Shown: in pieces, positions 8,782-17,401 of the stretch
Layout: each line of letters opens with the position of its first letter
How positions within the stretch are numbered: position 1 is the stretch's first letter
Assembly: GCA_963678275.1 (NCBI GenBank)
Contig: OY782765.1
Coordinates: 2,728,001-2,792,000 of the forward strand
Reading direction: 5' to 3'
DNA length: 64,000 bases
Source of the DNA: G963677445 sp963678275
Lineage (GTDB): Bacteria > Bacteroidota > Ignavibacteria > Ignavibacteriales > Melioribacteraceae
Translations under genes and position numbers: made by a program
Notes under the pieces: model-generated
Told to the model about the DNA's origin: nothing
Databases searched by the model: none
The model's input: the letters and a program-made list of their open reading frames with translations, nothing else

Positions 8782-9123
8782 ATGAACTATAATAAAATTT
8801 TTCTCTATACCGGCCTTACTCTGCTGGCAGCCTCCTTTATCTCAAAATGGAGCGGACTGCCCCTTATCATTTTCTGGGCGCTGCTAATCGCCGCGATATT
8901 GATGAAATCGATATTTCTGATAAATATCATCCGAGGCCGCAAAACATATTCGAAAACCGGGCTGTATCTGATCATATCCGGAGTGATAATTATCCTGATT
9001 TCCCTCATATTCAAATATTATCACCCTCTTCCCATACTGAGAAACATTCTCTTCTATGGAGCGCTGATGTTGAAGTTTTCAGGAGTTGTGGTATTGATCG
9101 TTAGTAAAAAAAAAGCAAAATAA
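8782..9123 (+). CDS. Hypothetical four-helix membrane protein
   Basis: 113 residues, almost entirely hydrophobic, with four predicted helices (about 6-21, 25-49, 59-79, 86-107) separated by short basic loops (RGRKTYSKTG; C-terminal SKKKAK). The positive charges suggest both termini lie in the cytoplasm. I do not recognise the family. There is no clear Shine-Dalgarno before the ATG. Coding potential rests on uninterrupted, regularly spaced membrane segments with frame-consistent composition. It stands alone: upstream is a 660-bp gap and downstream a 259-bp gap. Confidence 0.65.
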   Translation: MNYNKIFLYTGLTLLAASFISKWSGLPLIIFWALLIAAILMKSIFLINIIRGRKTYSKTGLYLIISGVIIILISLIFKYYHPLPILRNILFYGALMLKFSGVVVLIVSKKKAK

Positions 9124-9382
9124 AATATAAATTTTCCGGACGGGTGTAAATTATTGCCGGCAATTCAGTCATAATTTACAGGGCAGATATATTTCATCCT
9201 TTTCCCTGTTGTCTCCATATTCTTCCGATATATCTTCGGAAGAGGGCATTCAGCTAATATTTTTTTGTTAAAAAGTAAAAAAATCTTTTAGGGAGATAAA
9301 ATATCATTCCCTTTTATAAAAAGAAATGAATATATTTGTCATTAATTAAAAAATAAATATTGAAAGGATAGTCTGATATAAA

Positions 9383-9595
9383 ATGATTTCCAAAGAACTT
9401 CTGGATATGTTGTGTTGCCCTGAAACGAAGGCCGATCTGGTGCTTGAAGGGGATTTTTTAGTTTCCACCGATAAAGGTACCAGGCGAAAATACCGTATTG
9501 AAGATGATATACCTATTATGCTGATTGAGGAATCAGTGCAGCTCGATCTAAATTCCTGGCAGGCAATAATGAAAAAACATGGCAAACCGGCTTAG
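9383..9595 (+). CDS. Trm112 family protein
   Basis: 70 residues matching the Trm112/YcaR (UPF0434) fold: MISKELLDMLCCPETKADL at the start, then a beta-hairpin and the typical RKYRIEDDIPIMLIEESV segment. In eukaryotes and archaea Trm112 is an obligate activator subunit of methyltransferases; bacterial homologues are less well characterised. The usual CPxC zinc knuckle is reduced here to CCPETK, and no second cysteine pair is present, so this copy probably binds no zinc. It is a single gene with gene-free DNA on both sides and no obvious methyltransferase partner nearby. Confidence 0.85.
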   Translation: MISKELLDMLCCPETKADLVLEGDFLVSTDKGTRRKYRIEDDIPIMLIEESVQLDLNSWQAIMKKHGKPA

Positions 9596-10114
9596 AAGAA
9601 AAAGTCAGTAAATATTCGCTGGTCTCATAAGAGTACTTGCGGCTTTCTTTAAATACTTATTAAAGGGCGCGCACCAAGCGGCAGATAATTAATTTCAGTT
9701 TAGTCAGGATCACTTAATTTGACGTAAGTTCGAAATAAGACTAAAGAAAAAAAATATATTTTAGTAGAGCTGAAATTGGTTCCCTGTTTATCTGTCTTGG
9801 CATGGCCTCCGCGGGGAATGAAACTTCTTTACTATTTCTGATTCAAAAAGTTATGTCATTCCGGTGGCGCTTTTCCAAAAGAACGTGATATAATTCTGTA
9901 CCACCACAAACTTTTTCAAAATAACTAATCCCGAACCCGCGTTATTTAACAAGAAAACTCCCTGACTGTGAGATAATACCCGGCAGGCATATAATTATGA
10001 GCAACTTCATTATTACTTCCAACCGGAACTACACGGATGTTCGACCGTCAAATTTACTTAGCGAGATAAAATCGTATATTTACGAATTAAATTCTGTTTA
10101 ATTATCAGGGAAAT
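9596..10114. other. Intergenic stretch, nothing recognised
   Basis: 519 bases between the Trm112-like gene and the ABC operon. No open frame with a protein-like pattern, no terminator hairpin with a T-run and no RNA family motif was seen. The promoter of the ABC operon should lie in the last ~100 bases. Confidence 0.4.
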
Positions 10115-11044
10115 ATGATGAACGCACTTGAAGTAAAAAACATCACCAAAACATTTGACAAGGTTGTTGCGGTGGATAATGCTTCCTTTGAAGTGCCGGA
10201 AGACTCCATTTTCGGGCTGATCGGACGAAACGGCGCGGGTAAAACCACCACACTAAGGGTAATGATGAATATTTATCTTCCCGATAGTGGCGAGGTTATC
10301 CTGAGGGGCAACACTATCGGGCAGGAATTTAAAGACAAAACCGGGTATCTTCCGGAAGAAAGGGGACTTTATAAAAAAATGAAAGTTCTCGATACCCTTC
10401 TTTTTTTCGCAGAACTGAAGGGAAAAAGAGGACGCAAAGTTGAAAAACTGGCTAAACATTACCTGGAAAGATTTGATCTTGCGGACAGGGCAGCCTCAAA
10501 AATTGAAGACCTTTCCAAAGGTAACCAGCAAAAGGTTCAGTTTATCTCCACAATTCTTCATGATCCTGAATTTATTATTCTGGATGAACCTTTTTCCGGT
10601 CTTGATCCTATCAATACAAATTTGCTGAAGGAAATAATTCTTGATCTTAAACGAAAAAATAAAGTGATTATTTTCTCTACACACCTTATGGATTTCGCCG
10701 AAAAAATGTGCGATCATATCGCCATGATCGATCATGGGAAAATTATCCTTAAAGGTTCGCTTAAAGATATTAAAGATCAGTATTCACAGAGGAATATCAG
10801 TCTGGTCCACGAAGGAGATATCAGCTTTTTACGAAATAATCCGATAATCGAAAAAATTGAGGATTTTGGAAACAGCACAGGAATAAGAGTTAAAAATAAT
10901 TCAGATATCCAGGAGCTGTTAAAAATTTTGATTGAAAATAAAATCACCATCAAAAAATTTGACGCGAATGACATTTCACTCCATGAAATATTTGTTGAGC
11001 TGGCCGGAAAAGAAACTAATGGCGGGGAGGTGAAACATGTTTAA
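10115..11044 (+). CDS. ABC transporter ATP-binding protein (NatA-like)
   Basis: 309-residue ATPase of the ABC-2 exporter class. Walker A is GRNGAGKTT (residues 37-45), the signature is LSKGNQQK (133-140), Walker B is FIILDEPFSGLD (153-164), and the switch histidine is in STHLMDFAE. The C-terminal ~85 residues form the extension typical of NatA/YhaQ-like ATPases. It overlaps the permease gene that follows by 8 bp, so the two make one exporter. Two ATGs are adjacent (10115 and 10118); which is used is undecided. Substrate unknown; NatAB homologues have been linked to Na+ efflux. Confidence 0.95.
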   Translation: MMNALEVKNITKTFDKVVAVDNASFEVPEDSIFGLIGRNGAGKTTTLRVMMNIYLPDSGEVILRGNTIGQEFKDKTGYLPEERGLYKKMKVLDTLLFFAELKGKRGRKVEKLAKHYLERFDLADRAASKIEDLSKGNQQKVQFISTILHDPEFIILDEPFSGLDPINTNLLKEIILDLKRKNKVIIFSTHLMDFAEKMCDHIAMIDHGKIILKGSLKDIKDQYSQRNISLVHEGDISFLRNNPIIEKIEDFGNSTGIRVKNNSDIQELLKILIENKITIKKFDANDISLHEIFVELAGKETNGGEVKHV

Positions 11045-12305
11045 TCAAAGAACCATTGCGGTCATAAAAAAGGAACTGAAAGAAAAACTATTTTCCAAAG
11101 CATTTATTTTTATGACTGTGCTAATCCCCATTTTTATGTTCGGCATTCTTGGTTTCCAGACCTATATACTTTCCATAGAAGGTGACGAAGGGACAAAACT
11201 GCAGATAGTTTCGGAATCAGAAATTATTTTATCCTCTCTCGAAAGTGAATTCCTTAACGAAAATTATGTAAAAGACAGCAGCTACACAATGAGTTATGTT
11301 CCCCTGAAAGATATCTCAATCGATGAATATGTAACCGGCGCGAAATCATCATTGCTTGCCGGAAAATTTGACGGAATAGTTTATATTCCGGAAGATGCAT
11401 TACAACATAAGAAGATAGGTTATTATTCAGATAATCCTAATAACAGGAGCGTATCCAATAAAGTGCGTCCGGTTGTCAATAAAGTTCTGCTTGATATTTA
11501 TTTTACTGAAAGTGATCTTTCCGAAGAGGACCTTAATTTTGCCCGCTCCTGGGTTGACATGGATGGTTTCAGAGTCAGCGCCGAAGAGGGGATACAAGAG
11601 GAAGGGGTAGCGAACAGGGTGGCATCCTTCCTTCTGGCATTCCTCCTCTATTTCAGTCTGCTTATTCTTGGTTCAATGATGCTTCGCTCGGTTGTCGAAG
11701 AAAAAACATCCCGAATAGTTGAAGTACTTCTTTCCTCGGTTAGCAGTCTGGAGTTAATTACCGGTAAAATACTCGGAAATACAATTGTCGGCGCTATACA
11801 AATGATGATTTGGCTATCCCCGATAATGCTTCTGGTATCAACAAGCTGGTTCGCGCTGCCCCCCGAATTCACTCTCTATATGGATATGGGGCAGATTGGC
11901 TACTTCATTCTTAACTATTTTGTAGGTTTGTTCGTTTATATGGGACTTTTTGCCGCTGTTGGTTCAATATTCGATAATGAGCAGGATGCCCAGTCAGGTC
12001 AGTTTCCAATAATTATCCTGATCATGATCCCCTTCTTTATCTCATTATCACTTACCAATAATCCCGATAGTCCACTGGCAACGATATCATCTATCGCTCC
12101 CTTCTCTTCGATAATTGTTATGCCGGCGAGGATGACCCTGATAGATGTGCCTCTTTTCCAGATTATTCTTTCATTCGTACTCAATATCGCCACGATGCTT
12201 TTCACCTTCTTTGTGGCCTCAAAAATTTACCGTGTCGGTATTCTTATGACAGGTAAAAAACCCAAATGGGGTGAAGTTATAAAATGGTTGAAATATAAAT
12301 ATTAA
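11037..12305 (+). CDS. ABC-2 transporter permease (NatB-like)
   Basis: 422-residue ABC-2 permease. It has an N-terminal helix (about 21-42), a large extracytoplasmic domain (about 45-195), then five or six helices from about 200 to 400. The motif RSVVEEKTSRIVEVLLSSVSSLELITGKI (about 222-250) is the ABC-2 coupling segment. YRVGILMTGKKPKWGEVIKWLKY at the C-terminus is characteristic of the NatB/YhaP group. It is translationally coupled to the ATPase gene (8-bp overlap), and a strong terminator follows 12 bp after the stop. Exported substrate unknown. Confidence 0.94.
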   Translation: MFNQRTIAVIKKELKEKLFSKAFIFMTVLIPIFMFGILGFQTYILSIEGDEGTKLQIVSESEIILSSLESEFLNENYVKDSSYTMSYVPLKDISIDEYVTGAKSSLLAGKFDGIVYIPEDALQHKKIGYYSDNPNNRSVSNKVRPVVNKVLLDIYFTESDLSEEDLNFARSWVDMDGFRVSAEEGIQEEGVANRVASFLLAFLLYFSLLILGSMMLRSVVEEKTSRIVEVLLSSVSSLELITGKILGNTIVGAIQMMIWLSPIMLLVSTSWFALPPEFTLYMDMGQIGYFILNYFVGLFVYMGLFAAVGSIFDNEQDAQSGQFPIIILIMIPFFISLSLTNNPDSPLATISSIAPFSSIIVMPARMTLIDVPLFQIILSFVLNIATMLFTFFVASKIYRVGILMTGKKPKWGEVIKWLKYKY

Positions 12306-12317
12306 GATTATTACAGA

Positions 12318-12349
12318 AGCCCCCTTCAATCACTGAAGGGGGCTTTTTT
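12318..12349 (+). terminator. Strong terminator, probably bidirectional
   Basis: Perfect 11-bp stem AGCCCCCTTCA/TGAAGGGGGCT with a 5-nt loop and a run of six T. It lies between the convergent NatB-like gene and the PHP operon. The complementary strand lacks a good T-run, so termination from the right is weaker. Confidence 0.95.
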
Positions 12350-12422
12350 ATGATTATTTCAATTTTCTATGTGCCGGATGGGAGAATAATAAAATACCTG
12401 CTATCATATACTCGAATACCGG

Positions 12423-13538
12423 CTAATTAAATTCCGCCTTGATATCAAGAGAAATCTCCAGCTCTTTTTCAGGAGCGACAATCATATTTTTAACTTTCGC
12501 CGGAATCTTCAAAATGATTTTTCCATTTTTTGTATCTTCTTTCCGGCGGATACTTAATATGGCGGTTTTCCCGGCCTCAAGTATAAATTCCCCGCGGAAG
12601 CTTACCGGTTGATTTTCCTGGTTAAGCATTAATTCAAAGGTTATATCTGATTTATTTTTTATCTGTACATAAACTCTTTCTTTTTTTCCCAAATCAACAA
12701 CAGGATTCAATATTTCGACTGAGTTAACAAAAATTGGCTTCAGATATTTTTCTTCACCATAAAGAACGCCATCGGCCATTACCGCGGTTCTTCGCGCGAA
12801 CAGGGCTTCCCTGACCGATTCTTCACTTTTTTCTTTCGCGAACACAAGTGTCACAGGACGCAATTCACCATTATTCACTTTATAATTGAAGGTTATGGGA
12901 TCGTGAATATCGGAATTACCCATAATAGTAAGCTTCTTTTCCAGGCACCATTTCTGCGCGTTGGGATAATATACTTTCCAGTTATAAATTTCTATCCCGT
13001 TAAGCAATCCTTTTTTAAGCAGTTTCTCCTGCTCTTTATACCATACCGACCTGCTATCAGGCTGTTTCCATCCGGGATGATTCCAGAATACAAACGCGCC
13101 CTGTTTATTGGCATTAGAGATCGCGTCCAGATAATTTTCACGGTTTATTTGAGAAATATCTTTAACAAAGAGAGCGTTAAAATGTCCTGGCGGTTCCCCC
13201 TTTGTTATCTCAGTTCCCTTAATAAGCATTATTCCCATTTTATCGGCATAAGGTTTCGCTATTTCATAAGGACGATTAAATTCTGTGTCGACATCTCCCT
13301 TATGCGGCAGGTATTCGATATGATCGGTAATTGAAATAACATCCAGCCCTTCCATCCAGGCCTCATCAACACGGATTGTGGGCCATACATTCCCGTCGGA
13401 AAAAACTGTGTGCATATGGAAATCACATTTAAGCGTAATATAACCGGGAATATCAGCTATTTTTATTTCTTTGCGGAATGATTGCTGCGCCTGAATAAAG
13501 GTAAGCGCCAGTAGAAAAACAATAATTATTCTCTTCAA
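12423..13538 (-). CDS. Exported PHP-domain phosphoesterase (Sb-PDE-like)
   Basis: 371 residues with a cleavable signal peptide (MKRIIIVFLLALTFIQA, 1-17) followed by a PHP metallo-phosphoesterase domain. Metal ligands are visible in CDFHMHTVFSDG (His41, His43, Asp48) and SITDHIEYLP (Asp72, His73), with further ligands in WNHPGW and GNSDIHDP. The C-terminal ~110 residues look like a beta-sandwich. This layout fits the Sb-PDE phosphodiesterase group. The physiological substrate is unknown. It follows the small Rieske-fold gene by 12 bp and is probably co-transcribed with it. Confidence 0.9.
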   Translation of the reverse strand: MKRIIIVFLLALTFIQAQQSFRKEIKIADIPGYITLKCDFHMHTVFSDGNVWPTIRVDEAWMEGLDVISITDHIEYLPHKGDVDTEFNRPYEIAKPYADKMGIMLIKGTEITKGEPPGHFNALFVKDISQINRENYLDAISNANKQGAFVFWNHPGWKQPDSRSVWYKEQEKLLKKGLLNGIEIYNWKVYYPNAQKWCLEKKLTIMGNSDIHDPITFNYKVNNGELRPVTLVFAKEKSEESVREALFARRTAVMADGVLYGEEKYLKPIFVNSVEILNPVVDLGKKERVYVQIKNKSDITFELMLNQENQPVSFRGEFILEAGKTAILSIRRKEDTKNGKIILKIPAKVKNMIVAPEKELEISLDIKAEFN

Positions 13539-13550
13539 AATAACACCTCG

Positions 13551-14027
13551 CTATTTCATTGAAAAAATCAAATTTCCATCTTTCACAAAAATATCATATA
13601 TCTTTAACGGTTTTTCAGCCGGTCCGCTGATAACCTTTCCCGTTATATCAAATTCACTGGGTTCGGGCGAAGAACAGATAAAATGTTTATTGATTCCGTT
13701 ATAACTGAGGACTTTTTCACAACGGGCTGATAAGTCTGAAGCAGCCACATACTTTCCTTTTTCGGCCTGTACTATAATAATAGCGCCCGCGAGTCTGTCA
13801 TCTTCAATTATTACGGCATTACCTGTTTTCCCCAGGCGGTCTGTCGCGCGTGATTTTAATACGACCGTTGAATCTTCTGTTACGGCATAATCTGAGTTCC
13901 GAACAACCGGAACCTGGCTGATATGAGTCATGGTCGCGCAGGCCGCGAATATTACAAAGTTAATTATCGCCGGTAACAATACCAGCAATTCGTTTTTTGT
14001 CTGTTTAATGATTTTCTCCTTATTCAA
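13551..14027 (-). CDS. Membrane-anchored degenerate Rieske-fold protein without cluster ligands
   Basis: 158 residues: a hydrophobic anchor (about 13-33) and a domain whose C-terminal half reads like a Rieske protein. YVAASDLSARC (Cys103) corresponds to the CTHLGC loop. HFICSSPEPSEFD (Cys118) corresponds to FICPCHGSEFD, and ITGKVISGPAEKPLKIYDI is the conserved GKxxxGPAxxPL strand. The first-loop Cys and His and the second-loop His are absent, so a [2Fe-2S] cluster cannot be held in the usual way. Cys103 and Cys118 match the disulfide cysteine of loop one and one cysteine of loop two. The start is TTG, chosen because AGGAGG lies 9 bp upstream; no ATG precedes the anchor. Electron-transfer function is therefore unlikely. 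Confidence 0.7.
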   Translation of the reverse strand: MNKEKIIKQTKNELLVLLPAIINFVIFAACATMTHISQVPVVRNSDYAVTEDSTVVLKSRATDRLGKTGNAVIIEDDRLAGAIIIVQAEKGKYVAASDLSARCEKVLSYNGINKHFICSSPEPSEFDITGKVISGPAEKPLKIYDIFVKDGNLIFSMK

Positions 14028-14101
14028 ATATCAAAACCTCCTCAGGAAATTTACGAATAAGCAGAAAGCAAATCAGCCAGATAATTGCGGGAAAGAGCGA
14101 C

Positions 14102-14737
14102 TTAATAATTTAATAATGCCACCGCTCTTACCGGCGAACCGTCAGCTCCTTTCACTTTTAAAGGCAATACCGAAATAGTAAAAAACTTTTCGGTAACCGC
14201 GTCCAGATTAGCAAGGTTTTCTATTAAGATATATCCCGCGTTAAATAATATGTTATGGATAGTATAATTAACCTCTTCAACCGGATCGAATGAAGGAAAA
14301 TCTCCCCCGACTCCTTTAAGTTTTTTTTCCGAGAGCCATTCCGCGGCTTCGGGAGTCAGATAAGGGAATCCTTCGAAATATCCCTCACTTCCCCATTTTT
14401 TCCACCATCCGCTGTTAAAAATCACAAATTCACAATCACTTATTTCTTTTTCATGCGGGACCAGCACAGATAATTCAATTTGCCCCGTTTTTTCAGGCAG
14501 ATCAATTCTTAATGCTTTACCAACAAATGTGTCTACCGGCAGGATATCGAGTGTTTCTCCATTCTCCAGCATATGGGCAGGCGCGTCTATATGTGTCCCC
14601 AAATGTGTAAAAATATTCAATTTTTTCTCGGTATATCCATCATCCGCTACAGAAAACATATCTTCAAATACCGGATCAGGAGAGCCGGGGAATACCGGCA
14701 TTCCCGTTTCAAGAAGATGAGATAGATCAACTATCAT
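14102..14737 (-). CDS. Cyclase family protein (kynurenine formamidase-like hydrolase)
   Basis: 211-residue member of the cyclase/KynB metal-dependent hydrolase family. The motif HLGTHIDAPAHM (about 45-56) supplies the metal-binding His and Asp residues, and GVGGDFPSFDP (about 145-155) is the second conserved block. Length is normal. Family members hydrolyse N-formylkynurenine, isatin or similar amides. No tryptophan-catabolism genes are nearby, so the substrate is open. The gene is divergent from the dehydrogenase at 14837 and lies 74 bp upstream of the Rieske-fold gene on the same strand; co-transcription is possible. Confidence 0.9.
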   Translation of the reverse strand: MIVDLSHLLETGMPVFPGSPDPVFEDMFSVADDGYTEKKLNIFTHLGTHIDAPAHMLENGETLDILPVDTFVGKALRIDLPEKTGQIELSVLVPHEKEISDCEFVIFNSGWWKKWGSEGYFEGFPYLTPEAAEWLSEKKLKGVGGDFPSFDPVEEVNYTIHNILFNAGYILIENLANLDAVTEKFFTISVLPLKVKGADGSPVRAVALLNY

Positions 14738-14836
14738 ACTTATCCTTAAATTTATAGTAAAATATTAGTATTATTCGCAAATTTACTTATTTTTAAATGG
14801 AAAAATTATCAGAAAATCATTCATCGGGTAAATAAG

Positions 14837-15817
14837 ATGAAAGTCCGGTTTTATGAAGCGTTCAAAGAGGAGGCAGATGCTCTGAAGAGATATTTGCCAC
14901 CAGGTATGGAAGCAGATTTCTGCTCATGTACAATTCAGGAAAATGGAGACAAAGATGTTCCTGCCGATATTATCAGCATAAGGACCCAGTCAGTCATTCC
15001 TTCCGACTGGAGCGGAGGATTAAAGGCGATATTAAGCAGGAGCACCGGATATGATCACCTTATTAAATACCGCGACGGCAACGCCGGCAGCCTCGAATAT
15101 GGATATTTGCCAATTTACTGCAACCGGTCTGTGGCCGAGCACGCGATTACACTGATGCTTACACTGATAAAAAAAATTCCGCAGCAAATAAAACAGTTCA
15201 GCAATTTTAACCGGGATGGCATTACCGGAAGTGAGATACTCGGTAAAAATGCCCTTGTTGTCGGCGTGGGAAATATCGGTATCGAAATAGTAAAATTGCT
15301 TCGCTGTTTTGGAATGAATGTCAGCGGCTGTGATCTTGTGCATAAATATGATGATGTTTATTACAAAGAATTTGATGACGCAATCGGGTCTGCCGATGTT
15401 ATCTTCTGCTCGATGAATCTTAATGAAAAAAGCAGAAACTATTTTACATATGAAAAACTCAGCCGGGCAAAATCGAACGCGATATTCATTAATATCGCGA
15501 GGGGGGATATGTCCCCTGCAACAGGTCTTTTGAGAGCGATATATGAATCACGGATAGCCGGGGCCGCCCTTGATGTTTTTCCGGAAGAAGAACTACTTTC
15601 GGCCAGCCTGCGCAGCGGATCACTTCCTGATAATCCGCAGCTTCACGCGGTAATGGAGCTTTCAAGGCTGCCCAATGTTATTCTAACTCCCCATAATGCT
15701 TTTAATACGGAGGAATCCGTCGAGAGAAAAGCATATCAGAGTATTCAGCAAATACTGAACTTCATTGAACATGGTGAGTTTTTATGGCCGGTTCCATCTG
15801 AAAATGGCGCTGTTTAA
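14837..15817 (+). CDS. D-isomer-specific 2-hydroxyacid dehydrogenase
   Basis: 326-residue NAD(H)-dependent dehydrogenase. The Rossmann motif GVGNIG (143-148) is followed by Asp166 for the ribose. The catalytic set is Arg222 (NIARGD), Glu251 (DVFPEEE) and His286 (TPHNAF). The substrate half (residues 1-110) is compact and contains RSTGYDHL. The family includes lactate, glycerate and phosphoglycerate dehydrogenases; the short, ACT-less C-terminus argues against PHGDH. The ribosome site is weak. Divergent from the cyclase gene, with about 100 bp of shared upstream DNA. Exact substrate unknown. Confidence 0.92.
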   Translation: MKVRFYEAFKEEADALKRYLPPGMEADFCSCTIQENGDKDVPADIISIRTQSVIPSDWSGGLKAILSRSTGYDHLIKYRDGNAGSLEYGYLPIYCNRSVAEHAITLMLTLIKKIPQQIKQFSNFNRDGITGSEILGKNALVVGVGNIGIEIVKLLRCFGMNVSGCDLVHKYDDVYYKEFDDAIGSADVIFCSMNLNEKSRNYFTYEKLSRAKSNAIFINIARGDMSPATGLLRAIYESRIAGAALDVFPEEELLSASLRSGSLPDNPQLHAVMELSRLPNVILTPHNAFNTEESVERKAYQSIQQILNFIEHGEFLWPVPSENGAV

Positions 15818-16599
15818 CCCGGGCCGGATTTAATTTCAGAACTCGTGACCTCTGGTAAGAAAAACAACTACTTATTGAAATCAACTCGCAAAAAAAATTG
15901 TCCGTTTGTTTTCGCGCATCCCTAAAGAATTTTGGGTAACTTGTTGATTTGCAGACTGTTAAAAATATATTTATTGTACTCCCGCTCATAAATATGGTGT
16001 ACCTGACGGCACTCTGAATTATATTAGGCTCTTATCACCACACTAACGCCAACATGTTGAGGATAATCCGGGGAGCAAAATTTGTCAAAAAGTCCGCAAA
16101 TAACATGTTGCCGATAATCAGGCCACGATTCAAAATCAATAAGCCGATGGAGTCAGAAAAAGAAAAGTTATCAATTAGCCCAGGGATAGTCCTCCCCCGT
16201 CTTCAAAGAAAAACACTTTGAATCCACCCCCTCCAAAGGGGGATAAAAGACACAATGTCCCCCTTCGGAGGGGGTGGCCTCCGGTCGTCTTTTGCCGGAG
16301 GTCGGGGGAGGACACACCTCGAGTAACTACAAAACTTTTACCTGGCATTAAACTTTCTACTTGTTGATAAATTTCTTACCAATTTGCGTAGAATTTAACT
16401 TCTTATTGAATAAATAGCCTCCCGTTTTGCCAGGGAACTTTTCCCCAATAGGGCATTTTCCTCAAGCTCTGCTTTGGGAAAATTCAGGCGCCTTGGGAAA
16501 GGAAATTAAATCGCAAGAAATCATTTGAATTTTGTTTTGGTTTATGAAATCACTACAAAATAGTTTGACGGAAGTAAGGAGTTCCGAATTTAATACCGG
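15818..16599. other. Gene-free stretch rich in repeats
   Basis: 782 bases between convergent genes with no supported ORF. It holds several repeat families that recur at 54.4-55.1 kb: 15831-15900 (ATTTCAGAACTC...ACTCGC) matches 54452-54515; 15986-16004 (AATATGGTGTACCTGACGG) matches the arms of the 54907-55077 palindrome; 16527-16597 matches 54781-54850 in inverted orientation (shared core TCAAACTATTTTGT). The compound palindrome at 16189-16313 is listed separately. Confidence 0.6.
16189..16313. repeat. Compound palindromic element
   Basis: Nested inverted repeats. The outer arms are GTCCTCCCCCG (16189-16199) and CGGGGGAGGAC (16303-16313). The inner 20-bp arms 16224-16243 and 16258-16277 (CCACCCCCTCC... 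/ ...GGAGGGGGTGG) have one mismatch and a 14-nt loop. A third hairpin is CCTCCGG/CCGGAGG (16278-16284 / 16295-16301). It resembles a REP/MITE-type element; no coding sequence lies inside. Confidence 0.8.
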
Positions 16600-17208
16600 T
16601 TAATATTTTTCCTTCGTGATATCAGACAGTTGTTTTATCCAGGCTGCTTTATCGAATTCAGGCGGGATAAAATCCTCCATTTTTTTAATCAGCCTTACGG
16701 GATTATCATCAATAATTATAAGCTCCCTGTGAATACTGTTGACAAACATATCCTCTGAAGCCCGGTTAATAAACTCCATTAACTTATCAAAAAATCCGTT
16801 GATGTTATATAACGCGCATGGTTTCGAATGAAGTTCAAGCTGAAGCCATGTAAGCGCTTCAAAAAACTCATCCAATGTGCCGTAACCACCCGGCATGGCA
16901 ATGAAAGCGTCTGAAATTTCCGATATCTTCCCTTTTCTTTCATGCATATTTTTCACAATATATAAATCTTCAAGCCCCTCATGTAAAACCTCTTTCCTTA
17001 CAAGATGCTCCGGCATTACACCTGTGACTTTTCCACCGGCGTTTAATATTTCATCTGCTATCACTCCCATCAGTCCCACTTTGGCGCCGCCATAAACGAG
17101 CCCGTAACCTCTTCTGTAAATCTCTTTCGCAAGCTCTTCGGCCATTTTTATATACAGCGGTTTATTACCGGGGCTTGATCCACAAAATATCGCGATATTT
17201 TTAATCAT
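16600..17208 (-). CDS. LOG family protein (TIGR00730 Rossmann fold)
   Basis: 202-residue LOG/YvdD-type enzyme, predicted nucleotide 5'-monophosphate phosphoribohydrolase (releases a base or cytokinin from the riboside monophosphate). Active-site motifs are complete: KNMHERKGKI (Arg91, Lys92) and MPGGYGTLDEFFEALTW (106-121, catalytic Glu114). The N-terminus IAIFCGSSPG is the nucleotide-binding loop. Old 'lysine decarboxylase' labels for this family are wrong. Single minus-strand gene. The terminator of the upstream SRPBCC gene lies at 17320-17349, so its own promoter should sit at 17209-17319. Confidence 0.93.
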   Translation of the reverse strand: MIKNIAIFCGSSPGNKPLYIKMAEELAKEIYRRGYGLVYGGAKVGLMGVIADEILNAGGKVTGVMPEHLVRKEVLHEGLEDLYIVKNMHERKGKISEISDAFIAMPGGYGTLDEFFEALTWLQLELHSKPCALYNINGFFDKLMEFINRASEDMFVNSIHRELIIIDDNPVRLIKKMEDFIPPEFDKAAWIKQLSDITKEKY

Positions 17209-17319
17209 AAATAAAATTCCATTAAAATCTTTTCATAAATTTACCGATAACCTGATCACTCCGCAAAAGAAAAACAATGGAATCTGAAATTCAGTAAGTC
17301 CGCTATTTCCCCACTGATA

Positions 17320-17349
17320 AAAAAAACTCCGGCGATTACACCGGAGTTT
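17320..17349 (-). terminator. Terminator of the SRPBCC/GyrI gene
   Basis: Stem AAACTCCGG/CCGGAGTTT (17324-17332 / 17341-17349) with an 8-nt loop. On the minus strand it is followed by a T-run. It is located 50 bp past the stop codon at 17402. Confidence 0.88.
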
Positions 17350-17401
17350 AACAAAACACTAAACCTGGTTAGCTTTATAACTCCCTTATATCGAACTCAC
17401 A

